From Gammaproteobacteria bacterium (lineage in GTDB: Bacteria; Pseudomonadota; Gammaproteobacteria; PS1; Pseudothioglobaceae): a stretch of 33,421 nucleotides of DNA. Shown piece by piece: positions 21,330 to 30,160 of this stretch. The stretch's first letter is position 1. Every line of letters starts with the position of its first letter. Location: NCBI GenBank assembly GCA_029941485.1, contig JAPYOZ010000003.1, positions 1 through 33,421 of the forward strand, written 5' to 3'. The notes beneath the pieces were generated by a model that was given only the letters and a program-made list of their open reading frames with translations, had not been told where the DNA came from and searched no databases. The position numbers and the translations under genes are program-made.

Positions 21330-21676
21330 ATCTTTTCCTCCACGGTGTTTTCTAGTGCTTCTATTTGATGCATTATCCCAACTGCATCCTCTACATCAAT
21401 TTGAAAAGCAATTCCTTCTTTGGCATTGCTTTCAAAATCTCCTGCCTTGGCAACACTTTCTAAAATAGCTCTAGCAAGGTGTTGTTCGACAAGTAGTAAT
21501 AATACGTCTCTTGGTGTTTCTAGGCTTAACCCTAGAAATGTTTTGGTGTGTTCGAGTCCTTCACCTCTGGCCTGAGAGATAATGGTCGACCCAGTTGCGC
21601 CTTCTTGTCTGGCCGCTTCAAGGATACGGTCAGTTTTATCGCTGTCAACAAAGGCAATGATTAGTTTGAAATGCAT
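21326..21676 (-). CDS. P-II-like regulatory protein
   Basis: Length and pattern match the PII fold: FKLIIAFVDSDKTDRILEAARQEGATGSTIISQARG...LLLLVEQHLARAILESVAKAGDFESNAKEGIAFQIDVEDAVGI. T-loop region shorter than classical GlnB/GlnK. Confidence 0.8.
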   Translation of the reverse strand: MHFKLIIAFVDSDKTDRILEAARQEGATGSTIISQARGEGLEHTKTFLGLSLETPRDVLLLLVEQHLARAILESVAKAGDFESNAKEGIAFQIDVEDAVGIMHQIEALENTVEEKI

Positions 21677-21688
21677 GATTCCTCCTTT

Positions 21689-22444
21689 TTATTGTTCATG
21701 TTTTGTTTGTGGTTCTTTAGGGTTAAGAAATTTACTCAGTTGCACATAGGCCATCACGCTTATGATTGGGAATAAAGAAGCAAAGGCAATAAGGCCAAAT
21801 CCATCAATGAGCGGATTTCTACCCTCGATGGTACTTGAGAGACCCAATCCTAATGCTACAATGATTGGCACAGTAACAATGGACGTGGTCACACCGCCTG
21901 AATCGTAAGCTAAAGCAATGATGTTTTTAGATGAAAAATAAGTTTGCATTAGTACTACCATATAACCACCAATGATAAACCAATGCAGTGGCAATCCTGT
22001 AACAATTCTAAAACTCCCTAATGCAATACCAATCGCCACGCCAATTGCCACAACAATTCGTAGTGGCCAAATTTTGATAAATCCACCTGAAACTTGGTTG
22101 GCCTTAATAGCAACGGCTAACAATGAAGGTTCGGCAATGGTGGTGGCAAATCCGATACTGGCAGCAAAAATATAAACCCAATAATAATTTGTCCAATGAG
22201 TGTTATTACCAATAAAATTTTGATCAGTGAGTTGCACTGCCATTAATTTTCCTAATGGAAATAAAGCTTTTTCAAGGCCCATTATCAACAGTGTTAGGCC
22301 AATCCAAACCAAGATAAAACCAACAATAATGCGCTTTACTTGAGGTATTTTTTGTTTTAAGATGATGCTTTGAAAGCCGAACAATACTAAGGCAATAGGA
22401 GCAACGTCCCAAAATATCTCAATGAATGGCTGTAGTAAGTTCAT
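21689..22444 (-). CDS. DUF1538-family integral membrane protein (paralogue B)
   Basis: Multiple TM segments; [14 protein letters not shown] and [49 protein letters not shown]. Confidence 0.78.
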   Translation of the reverse strand: MNLLQPFIEIFWDVAPIALVLFGFQSIILKQKIPQVKRIIVGFILVWIGLTLLIMGLEKALFPLGKLMAVQLTDQNFIGNNTHWTNYYWVYIFAASIGFATTIAEPSLLAVAIKANQVSGGFIKIWPLRIVVAIGVAIGIALGSFRIVTGLPLHWFIIGGYMVVLMQTYFSSKNIIALAYDSGGVTTSIVTVPIIVALGLGLSSTIEGRNPLIDGFGLIAFASLFPIISVMAYVQLSKFLNPKEPQTKHEQ

Positions 22445-23172
22445 TGCAAAATCCCGAATATCATGACGGCAATGATGGGCAATAATGAAGCGATGGCAAT
22501 TAGGCCAAAGCCGTCTGTAAGTGGGTTGCGTTCACGAATACTGCTACTTAACCCTACTCCTAGTGCAGTCAACAGAGGCACAGTAATTGGCCCTGTGGTT
22601 ACACCACCAGAATCATAAGCGATGCCAATGATGAAGTCTGGCGCAAAAAAAGTGGTAATAATAACCAGTAAATAGCCGCCAATAATTAACCGATATATTG
22701 GCCAACCTTTCAAAATTTTTAGCACCCCAATAACGACGGCAACTCCAACGGATATGGCCACGGTGTATCTTAAGGTTTGCGCGTAATGATTAAGTTGTGT
22801 TTGGTCATGGATAATGCCACCGTGTTGTGCAACTTTGGCCGCTTCGTTAGCCATTACAATCAGGTCTGGCTCTGCCACGGTTACTCCGAAACCGAGCGCG
22901 AAGGAAAAGATAAGTAGCCAAGCAACCGAGCCTTTTTTTACAAAGGCGTACGCCAGTGTTTCACCGATAGGGAATAGACCCAGTTCAAGGCCGTAGATAA
23001 ATAAAGTTAATCCTAATAGAATAAACACAGTGCCAAGCATAATTTCAGCTAAATTGGGTATGTTTTGCTGCAGAACTACAATTTGAAAAAAAGCAATCAC
23101 CAGTACAATAGGGGTTAAACCCTTTGCGCTATTAGTTAAATTGTTAATAAACTGCTGAACAGTTTTTTGCAT
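22441..23172 (-). CDS. DUF1538-family integral membrane protein (paralogue A)
   Basis: [14 protein letters not shown] and [49 protein letters not shown], paralogous to the downstream gene; ATGA overlap with it. Confidence 0.78.
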   Translation of the reverse strand: MQKTVQQFINNLTNSAKGLTPIVLVIAFFQIVVLQQNIPNLAEIMLGTVFILLGLTLFIYGLELGLFPIGETLAYAFVKKGSVAWLLIFSFALGFGVTVAEPDLIVMANEAAKVAQHGGIIHDQTQLNHYAQTLRYTVAISVGVAVVIGVLKILKGWPIYRLIIGGYLLVIITTFFAPDFIIGIAYDSGGVTTGPITVPLLTALGVGLSSSIRERNPLTDGFGLIAIASLLPIIAVMIFGILQ

Positions 23173-23227
23173 AAAGGATTCTAGACTTGTGTTATTTTAT
23201 GGATGCACTGAATTATAATACTAGGCC

Positions 23228-25021
23228 ATGAGTAACGTCGTATTAATTAATGGAAAAAAACAATCAAGGTTGAGCGTGTTTAATCGTGCCATACAGTTTG
23301 GAGATGGTTTATTTGAGACTTGTTTGGTAAAAGATGGAAAGCTGTTATTTTGGCCTCAGCATTTTTCTAGATTGGAAAAAGGGCGTAAAAAATTAAAAAT
23401 TAATCAAGTTGAGTCAGCACTATGGCTTAAAGATGTGGCTAAGGCACTGTCTATTTCTAAGCTCGATAACGCAATTGTAAAAATTATTCTTTCTCGCGGG
23501 GAAAGTCTAAGAGGTTATGGATTTGATAAAAGCATACTGCCCACTCGAATTGTTCTTGTTGCTAACGTCCCTGATCAGATCCCAGAACAATATTCATTAA
23601 CATTATGTCAAAGCGGTTATGCAACAAATCGATCATTGGCAGGCATTAAACATTGCAATAGGCTTGAACAGGTGCTGGCCAGATCAGACATGAGTGCCAA
23701 TGAATGCATTATGTTGGATGAAAATGCTTGTGTTATTTCCACAACGCAAGCCAATATTTTTGCGATTAAATCAGGCACTCTATTGACACCGTCTTTAGAT
23801 GAGTGCGGTATCGAAGGTACTCGGCGTGAGATTGTTCTTCAAATTGCTCGTGAGTTGAGTTTGCAAGTTGAAGTGGGCACATTATCCATTGCTGAATTAT
23901 TAGAAGCCGATGAAGTGTTTATCAGCAATAGTGTAATTGGCCTTAAGTCAGTTAGTCGTATCAATGAGCAGTCTTTTGATTTACACACAACCACTGAAAA
24001 AATTAAACACGCTTTCGTGTCTTTGCAAAACATTAGTGGCTCATCGCAAACTTTTAAATCAAAAAATCGTATTCTAGGCTGGATTGCCGTATTTACCGTG
24101 TTTGTTATTGTTGGATGGCTTTATTCAGTCAAAGACGTGCAGGTGAATAAGTCAACAATTTATCGGTTGTCTTCAGGATCAACCATTCACACAATTGCCA
24201 CTGAATTGGAAAATTTGAATTACATTCAATCCAGTCGTTATTTCATTTTTTTGGCTAAATTACTTAAATTAGACGATCAGTTAAAATTTGGTTATTACGA
24301 ACTAACGCCCAACATGAGTCTTAATACGTTGCTTGATAATTTTTCCTTAGCTACGGTTGCCACAAGACAAATAACCCTTATTGAAGGGAAAACAATTCAA
24401 GATTATTATCAGCAATTAAGTAATAATTCAGTTCTTGAACATCGGAGTAATTTTTATCAAATTATGAGCCTACTTAACATTAGCCCTCCTTATGAGGGAA
24501 ATTTTTGGCCAGATACTTATCGGGTTAATTATGGAGATAGCGTGCTTAGTGTTTTAAAAAGAGCCAACAAAATAATGCAGGAAAAGCTCAACACTGCATG
24601 GCAAGGCAGGCAAAAAAATTTAGTTTTAAAAAATGCGGATGAGGTATTAATTCTAGCTTCTTTGATTGAAAAAGAAACCGCGCATCACGAAGAAAAATCT
24701 CAAATTGCAGGTGTTTTTATGAATCGTTTGCAAAAAGGCATGCGTCTGCAGACCGACCCTAGCGTAATCTACGCTTTAGGAAAAAACTATCGTGGCCGAT
24801 TAAGTAAGAAAGATTTGAGCATCAATAGTCCTTACAACACTTATCGAAATAAAGGCTTGCCACCTAGTGCTATTGGTTCAGTGGGTTATGAATCATTAAA
24901 TGCAGCCACCCATCCGCTTGCAACTGAGGCACTTTATTTTGTTTCAAAAAAAGATGGTACGCATGCTTTTGCTAAAACTTATCAACAACATAGACGCAAT
25001 ATCAAAAAATATTTAAATTAA
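23228..25021 (+). CDS. Fusion: aminodeoxychorismate lyase (PabC) - endolytic murein transglycosylase (MltG/YceG)
   Basis: Residues ~1-265 PabC-like (FNRAIQFGDGLFETCLVKDG, LAGIKHCNRLEQVLARSD, STTQANIFAI); TM ILGWIAVFTVFVIVGWLYS; then MltG-like (GNFWPDTYRV, ILASLIEKETAHHEEKSQIAGVFMNRLQKGMRLQTDPSVIYALG, YNTYRNKGLPPSAIGSVG). Confidence 0.9.
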   Translation: MSNVVLINGKKQSRLSVFNRAIQFGDGLFETCLVKDGKLLFWPQHFSRLEKGRKKLKINQVESALWLKDVAKALSISKLDNAIVKIILSRGESLRGYGFDKSILPTRIVLVANVPDQIPEQYSLTLCQSGYATNRSLAGIKHCNRLEQVLARSDMSANECIMLDENACVISTTQANIFAIKSGTLLTPSLDECGIEGTRREIVLQIARELSLQVEVGTLSIAELLEADEVFISNSVIGLKSVSRINEQSFDLHTTTEKIKHAFVSLQNISGSSQTFKSKNRILGWIAVFTVFVIVGWLYSVKDVQVNKSTIYRLSSGSTIHTIATELENLNYIQSSRYFIFLAKLLKLDDQLKFGYYELTPNMSLNTLLDNFSLATVATRQITLIEGKTIQDYYQQLSNNSVLEHRSNFYQIMSLLNISPPYEGNFWPDTYRVNYGDSVLSVLKRANKIMQEKLNTAWQGRQKNLVLKNADEVLILASLIEKETAHHEEKSQIAGVFMNRLQKGMRLQTDPSVIYALGKNYRGRLSKKDLSINSPYNTYRNKGLPPSAIGSVGYESLNAATHPLATEALYFVSKKDGTHAFAKTYQQHRRNIKKYLN

Positions 25022-25022
25022 A

Positions 25023-25649
25023 ATGTCGAGTATGCAAAAAGGAAAATTTATCACCATTGATGGTGTTGAGGGCGCAGGTAAGAGTACACAGATTACTTTT
25101 ATTTGTGATTACTTAAAGAGTAAAGGCATTAACGTGGTACTTACTCGTGAGCCTGGTGGTACAGAGTTGGGCGAGAAGATTCGCACGTTACTACTCAATC
25201 CAGAAACTAAATCAATGCATTCAGATACGGAATTGTTATTAATGTTCGCAGCTAGAAATGAGCACATTAACGCAAAAATTAGGCCACTTTTGCAAGCCGG
25301 CGATTGCGTGCTCAGTGATCGATTTACTGATGCTTCTTATGCTTACCAAGGCGGTGGAAGAGGTTTGGACATGAGGCGTATTGCTGAATTAGAAAGTTGG
25401 GTATTGCAAGATTTTGTTCCGGACATGACCCTGTTATTAGATGTGCCAGTTGAATTAGGCATGTCGCGTGTTGAATCACGAGGCAAGAAAGATCGCATTG
25501 AGCTTGAAGATATAGATTTTTTTAATAGAGTGAGAGAATCCTATATTTCTAGATCTAAGCAGTTTCCAGACCGTATTAAGCTGATTGATTCTTCAAAAAC
25601 GGTGGAACACACCACACAGCAAATTAAAGTTATTTTAGATTTATTATGA
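25023..25649 (+). CDS. tmk: Thymidylate kinase
   Basis: KGKFITIDGVEGAGKSTQ, LTREPGGTELGEKIR, LSDRFTDASYAYQGGGRG. Confidence 0.96.
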   Translation: MSSMQKGKFITIDGVEGAGKSTQITFICDYLKSKGINVVLTREPGGTELGEKIRTLLLNPETKSMHSDTELLLMFAARNEHINAKIRPLLQAGDCVLSDRFTDASYAYQGGGRGLDMRRIAELESWVLQDFVPDMTLLLDVPVELGMSRVESRGKKDRIELEDIDFFNRVRESYISRSKQFPDRIKLIDSSKTVEHTTQQIKVILDLL

Positions 25650-26677
25650 TTCTTCCTTGGCATAAAAAACCGTTTGCAAAACTTAAACAAATGATTGATC
25701 AGAATCATTTGCCCCATGCACTACTCATTACCGGCAGTGAGAAAATAGGGAAGTTTGAACTGATGCAACAATTGGTAAAAACACTGCTGTGTGAAGACCA
25801 AACTTGCGGTCAATGTGCCTTGTGTCGCTCTATTGCTAAAGACAACCCAAAGCAGGTTCTGGACGATTCTGTTCTGATCCGTCGCTCCCATTATCCTAAT
25901 ATGGTGTATTGCCGTACCGAGATTAATGACAAAGGTGTGGAATCGAAAAACATTAGAATTGATCAGATTCGTGCCTTTTGTGATGCACTTAATAAAACAG
26001 CCGATAACTTGCAGATCGGTGTTTTGTTTTACGCCGATCAAATGAACATCCTTGCTGCCAATAGTTTGTTAAAAACCTTAGAAGAACCTAGAGAAAATAC
26101 ACTCATTATTCTATTGGCGCATAATTTAAAAAACTTACCCGCTACGATTGTATCTCGCTGTCAGAGTGTACACATACCTCCCGCCTATGATCAGGAGACT
26201 AAAGCTTGGCTTACACAGCACATTGGCAAAGCACAAAATACAGATTTAGACGTAGTGCAATTATTAGAGCATACCCACGGCGTACCATTTAAAGCACTTT
26301 CAGAACTTTCTGGAGATGGGTTTATTCATTACCAACATTGGCAAAATCAGTTGCTAGACATCGCTGTTCATCCTTTAATGATTAATCAATTGGAAGATTT
26401 TGAGGGTAATGAAGTTGAAGTATTAAATTGTTTACAAAATTTAATAATTGAGGGGATCAGACTCAAAACCTTGAATCATGAAGGTGGGTTGATAGAGCTG
26501 AATAAAGTGGTTAAAGAGGTTAATTCTGATTTTTTATTTAGGTTGTTAGACGATGTTTATCATGCCATTAGCTTGTCAAAAACTACAGTCAATATCAAAT
26601 TATTATTGGATAATGTTTTGATTGTGTGGTCGCACATTACTCACTTAAAGCGCTATCCACAAATTACCAGTACATAG
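25646..26677 (+). CDS. holB: DNA polymerase III subunit delta'
   Basis: [23 protein letters not shown] zinc cysteines, [34 protein letters not shown]; in the conserved tmk-holB position. Confidence 0.92.
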   Translation: MILPWHKKPFAKLKQMIDQNHLPHALLITGSEKIGKFELMQQLVKTLLCEDQTCGQCALCRSIAKDNPKQVLDDSVLIRRSHYPNMVYCRTEINDKGVESKNIRIDQIRAFCDALNKTADNLQIGVLFYADQMNILAANSLLKTLEEPRENTLIILLAHNLKNLPATIVSRCQSVHIPPAYDQETKAWLTQHIGKAQNTDLDVVQLLEHTHGVPFKALSELSGDGFIHYQHWQNQLLDIAVHPLMINQLEDFEGNEVEVLNCLQNLIIEGIRLKTLNHEGGLIELNKVVKEVNSDFLFRLLDDVYHAISLSKTTVNIKLLLDNVLIVWSHITHLKRYPQITST

Positions 26678-26691
26678 AAAGGAGTTATTAC

Positions 26692-27975
26692 ATGAGTCAA
26701 TCGGATATTTTATTTGAACAAGCCAAAGCAGTTATTCCGGGTGGGGTTAATTCGCCCGTTAGAGCATTTAATGGTGTGGGCGGTAACCCTATTTTTTTTA
26801 CTCGTGGGGAGGGAGCTTATTTATTTGATGTCGATGACAAAAAATACATAGATTACGTTGCTTCGTGGGGTCCAATGATCTTAGGTCATGCTAATAAAGC
26901 AGTTATTGATGCGGTAAAAGACACATTAGAAAAAGGTTTGGGATTTGGCGCACCCACTGAAATAGAAACCACTTTGGCTAAAAAAGTTTGTGAACTGGTT
27001 CCTTCAATAGAATTAGTGCGAATGGTAAGCTCTGGCACAGAAGCAACCATGAGTGCTATTCGTTTGGCTCGTGGATACACCAATCGAGATAAAATTATTA
27101 AGTTTGAAGGGTGTTATCATGGCCATTCAGATTCGCTATTGGTCAAGGCAGGTTCAGGCGCATTAACATTGGGTGTACCAACTTCCCCAGGTGTGCCTGC
27201 GGCATTGGCTGAGCACACACTAACATTAGAATACAACAACATTAACCAAGTTCGTGAAGCATTGAATGAAGTTGGGTCGGAAGTGGCCTGCATCATTGTA
27301 GAGCCAGTAGCAGGTAATATGAACTGCATCCCGCCGGTTGATGGATTTTTACAAGGATTGCGCGAAGTTTGCGATGAACACGGCGTGGTACTTATTTTTG
27401 ACGAAGTAATGACTGGATTTCGAGTTGCACTTGGCGGTGCACAAGCTTATTACGGAGTGAAGCCAGATTTAACCACCTTAGGTAAAGTCATTGGCGGTGG
27501 TTTACCCGTGGGTGCGTTTGGCGGTAAGCGTGAAATCATGGAGTGCATTGCACCACTTGGCCCTGTTTATCAAGCTGGAACGCTTTCAGGAAACCCTATG
27601 TCGATGTCAGCAGGTTTGGCAATGTTAAACGCCCTATCAGCGGATAAGGGTTTTTATCAAAATTTAAATGAAAAAGTACAAAAACTAACGGATGGAATCG
27701 TAGTTAAAGCCAAGGAAAATAATATTAGCATGACGGCTAATGTGGTTGGTGGTATGTTCGGTTTGTTTTTTACCGATGCTGATTTAGTTACTAATTTTAA
27801 TCAGACATCGCAATGTGATGTAGAACGCTTTAAAAAATTCTACCACCTAATGTTGGATGAAGGTATTTACATGGCGCCTTCCGCTTATGAAGCAGGCTTT
27901 GTGTCAAATGCACATACGGATAAAGATATTCAAGCAACGATTGATGCAGCAGAGCGCGTATTTGTTAAATTATGA
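26692..27975 (+). CDS. hemL: Glutamate-1-semialdehyde 2,1-aminomutase
   Basis: [58 protein letters not shown] lysine; start at 26692 supported by gaaaggag RBS (the track ORF is longer). Confidence 0.96.
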   Translation: MSQSDILFEQAKAVIPGGVNSPVRAFNGVGGNPIFFTRGEGAYLFDVDDKKYIDYVASWGPMILGHANKAVIDAVKDTLEKGLGFGAPTEIETTLAKKVCELVPSIELVRMVSSGTEATMSAIRLARGYTNRDKIIKFEGCYHGHSDSLLVKAGSGALTLGVPTSPGVPAALAEHTLTLEYNNINQVREALNEVGSEVACIIVEPVAGNMNCIPPVDGFLQGLREVCDEHGVVLIFDEVMTGFRVALGGAQAYYGVKPDLTTLGKVIGGGLPVGAFGGKREIMECIAPLGPVYQAGTLSGNPMSMSAGLAMLNALSADKGFYQNLNEKVQKLTDGIVVKAKENNISMTANVVGGMFGLFFTDADLVTNFNQTSQCDVERFKKFYHLMLDEGIYMAPSAYEAGFVSNAHTDKDIQATIDAAERVFVKL

Positions 27976-28562
27976 AGATTGATGTTATTGAATCAGAGTT
28001 AAACGAGGCGCAAACTACCCTCGAAAAATTTGACAATAACATCACTATTTTTGGTTCTGCACGCACCATTCAAGATGACCCTTTAGCCAAAATCGCTTAT
28101 CAATTAGGCAAGTCTTTGTCTGACGGCGGGTTTAATGTTTTAACTGGTGCTGGGCCGGGCATTATGCAGGCTGCTAACCATGGCGCGTTTGAAGGAAAAT
28201 CTAAGAGCATTGGCCTAAATATCAAATTACCAAAAGAGCAAACACCAAACCCGTACTTGGATGAGTGCTTGACGTTTGAACATTTCTTTACTCGTAAAGT
28301 CATGCTGATTAAGTATGCCGATGCTTGTGTTTTTTTCCCAGGTGGATTTGGCACTGCCGACGAGTTGATGGAAATCTTAACGTTAGTGCAAACAAGAAAG
28401 GGCAAACAGATTAAAATTTTGTTATTTGATTCAGCATTTTGGACACCTTTACTAGCTTGGTTTGATACTTTGAAAGATAATCAATATATTAATCCAACAG
28501 ACTTAACATCATTTGAAATGGTGGATAGTGTTGAACAAGTATTGGAGATACTCGAGGCGTAA
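27972..28562 (+). CDS. LOG-family protein (TIGR00730-type nucleotide 5'-monophosphate phosphoribohydrolase)
   Basis: [27 protein letters not shown], and [21 protein letters not shown] signature. Confidence 0.88.
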   Translation: MKIDVIESELNEAQTTLEKFDNNITIFGSARTIQDDPLAKIAYQLGKSLSDGGFNVLTGAGPGIMQAANHGAFEGKSKSIGLNIKLPKEQTPNPYLDECLTFEHFFTRKVMLIKYADACVFFPGGFGTADELMEILTLVQTRKGKQIKILLFDSAFWTPLLAWFDTLKDNQYINPTDLTSFEMVDSVEQVLEILEA

Positions 28563-28563
28563 T

Positions 28564-29217
28564 ATGGCATTGGCAATTTTTGATTTAGATAAAACACTCA
28601 TTGACGGAGATAGTGATTTTCTCTGGGGTGAGTTTATGAGTGAGATTGGTGCAGTTGACTCCAACTCCTACCAAAAGAAAAATCAGTATTTTTTTGATGA
28701 ATATGCCAAAGGTAAATTAGACATTAATGAGTATTTAGAATTTTGTTTAGAGCCACTTTCTCAACACTCCATATCAACACTAAATGCTTGGCATAAAGAT
28801 TTTATGCAGCAAAAAATCCAACCCATTGTATTACCTAAAGCGCAAGCAGTAGTGGACGATCATAAAGCCAAGGGTGATAGAGTATTGGTCATTACAGCAA
28901 CCAACCGTTTTGTAACTGCACCTATTGTTGCCGAATACGGCATTGATGATTTACTGGCCACAGAGCCAGAAATAAAAGATGGCAACTACACGGGCTTAGT
29001 AGAAGGAGAGCCTTGTTTTCAAAAAGGCAAGATTACTCATCTTAATCAGTGGCTTGCCAAAACTGGAGAGAGTTTAGAGGGTACTTATTTTTATTCAGAC
29101 TCGCACAATGATCTGCCAATGCTAGAGTTGGTTGATCATCCTGTTGTTGTGCATGGTGATGATACTTTACAGGAAATAGCCAAAGAGAGGAGCTGGCCAA
29201 GCTTAGACTGGCGTTAA
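28564..29217 (+). CDS. HAD-IB family hydrolase (SerB-like phosphatase)
   Basis: ALAIFDLDKTLIDGDSD motif I, VITATNRFV motif II, YSDSHNDLPMLELV motif IV. Confidence 0.88.
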   Translation: MALAIFDLDKTLIDGDSDFLWGEFMSEIGAVDSNSYQKKNQYFFDEYAKGKLDINEYLEFCLEPLSQHSISTLNAWHKDFMQQKIQPIVLPKAQAVVDDHKAKGDRVLVITATNRFVTAPIVAEYGIDDLLATEPEIKDGNYTGLVEGEPCFQKGKITHLNQWLAKTGESLEGTYFYSDSHNDLPMLELVDHPVVVHGDDTLQEIAKERSWPSLDWR

Positions 29218-29224
29218 ATTTCAG

Positions 29225-29260
29225 GCAATAAAAAACCTCCAGAAGGAGGTTTTTTATTGC
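29225..29260. terminator. Bidirectional rho-independent terminator between convergent genes
   Basis: GCAATAAAAAACCTCC-AGAA-GGAGGTTTTTTATTGC: 16-bp perfect stem, A-tract/T-tract on either side. Confidence 0.93.
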
Positions 29261-29290
29261 TGTCTATAAGATAAAAAGACGACGCAAAAA

Positions 29291-29806
29291 TTACATGTAT
29301 AAGTGGTGGTCACCAGTTGCAGCCTCATCAAAGTAGGATGCAGCACCTGCAAATTCAACACCATCAATAAAGTCTTCTTTATTAAAACCAAATAATTCAA
29401 CGGTCATTTCACAAGCAATGAATTTAACGTCAAATTCTTGACACATGTCTCTAAGGTCTTCTAATTTAGCCACACCGTGTTTGGCCATGGTTTTTTTCAT
29501 TAGCCACGTTACTAACGCTTCAGTGCCTGGAATACTCCATAGAATGTTAGGAATTTTTGGACCAAAGTTAATTTTTTGCAACCATTTAGGACCAAAAGGC
29601 ATTTTCATTGGCATGCCAGGGTTTCCTAGTGGTGAAACGCGTAATTTAGACGTGTCTTTTAATAAAAGATTTAATCCGTAGAATGTAAAGAAAATAGTAA
29701 CTTCTTTATCCATTGCCACACCAGTAGAGGCGATAATGAAAGGAGGAAACGCCCAATCAAAAGTACCTTTAGTGGCGATAATAGTCATTTTGTTGTTGTC
29801 TGACAT
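29291..29806 (-). CDS. DsrE2 family (DsrE/DsrF/DrsH-like) sulfur-trafficking protein
   Basis: MTIIATKGTFDWAFPPFIIASTGVAMDKEVTIFFTFYGLNLL..., CQEFDVKFIACEMTVELFGF; strong RBS ccaaggagga; adjacent to tusA. Confidence 0.85.
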   Translation of the reverse strand: MSDNNKMTIIATKGTFDWAFPPFIIASTGVAMDKEVTIFFTFYGLNLLLKDTSKLRVSPLGNPGMPMKMPFGPKWLQKINFGPKIPNILWSIPGTEALVTWLMKKTMAKHGVAKLEDLRDMCQEFDVKFIACEMTVELFGFNKEDFIDGVEFAGAASYFDEAATGDHHLYM

Positions 29807-29831
29807 ATTCTCCTCCTTGGATAACTAGCGT

Positions 29832-30056
29832 TTAAACTTTCTCAATAGTGAAAACGTATTTACCACCGTCTTCAACATTAGAAATTAATTTGTTGCCAGT
29901 TTGATTGCAGAATGCTTCAATGTCTTTTACAGAACCAGCATCTGTTGAAATAACCTCTAAGACTTGACCAGCGCTCATTTTACTTAGTTCTTTTTTAGTT
30001 TTTAAAATTGGAAGTGGGCAGTTTAAGCCTGATGCATCTAAAGTTTGGTCAGCCAT
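29832..30056 (-). CDS. tusA: Sulfurtransferase TusA family protein
   Basis: MADQTLDASGLNCPLPILKTKKEL (CPxP); start at 30056 with aaggagct RBS; the track start at 30140 is probably too long. Confidence 0.93.
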   Translation of the reverse strand: MADQTLDASGLNCPLPILKTKKELSKMSAGQVLEVISTDAGSVKDIEAFCNQTGNKLISNVEDGGKYVFTIEKV

Positions 30057-30160
30057 GGTAAGCTCCTTGTGTAATTTAATTTGAAAAAACATATTAGAAA
30101 AAACTAATAAGTCTGTGTATTTTAATCGTTCACAGGCCAATAGTCAAATATAATGACTTC

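Noticed and set aside
26626-26691. N-terminal extension of the hemL ORF
   Set aside because: The 22 extra residues overlap the holB 3' end; ATG at 26692 has a clear SD and matches the normal HemL N-terminus.
30057-30140. N-terminal extension of TusA (MACERLKYTDLLVFSNMFFQ...)
   Set aside because: An internal ATG at 30056 with SD gives the canonical MADQ..LDASGLNCPLP start; extension is unlikely to be translated.
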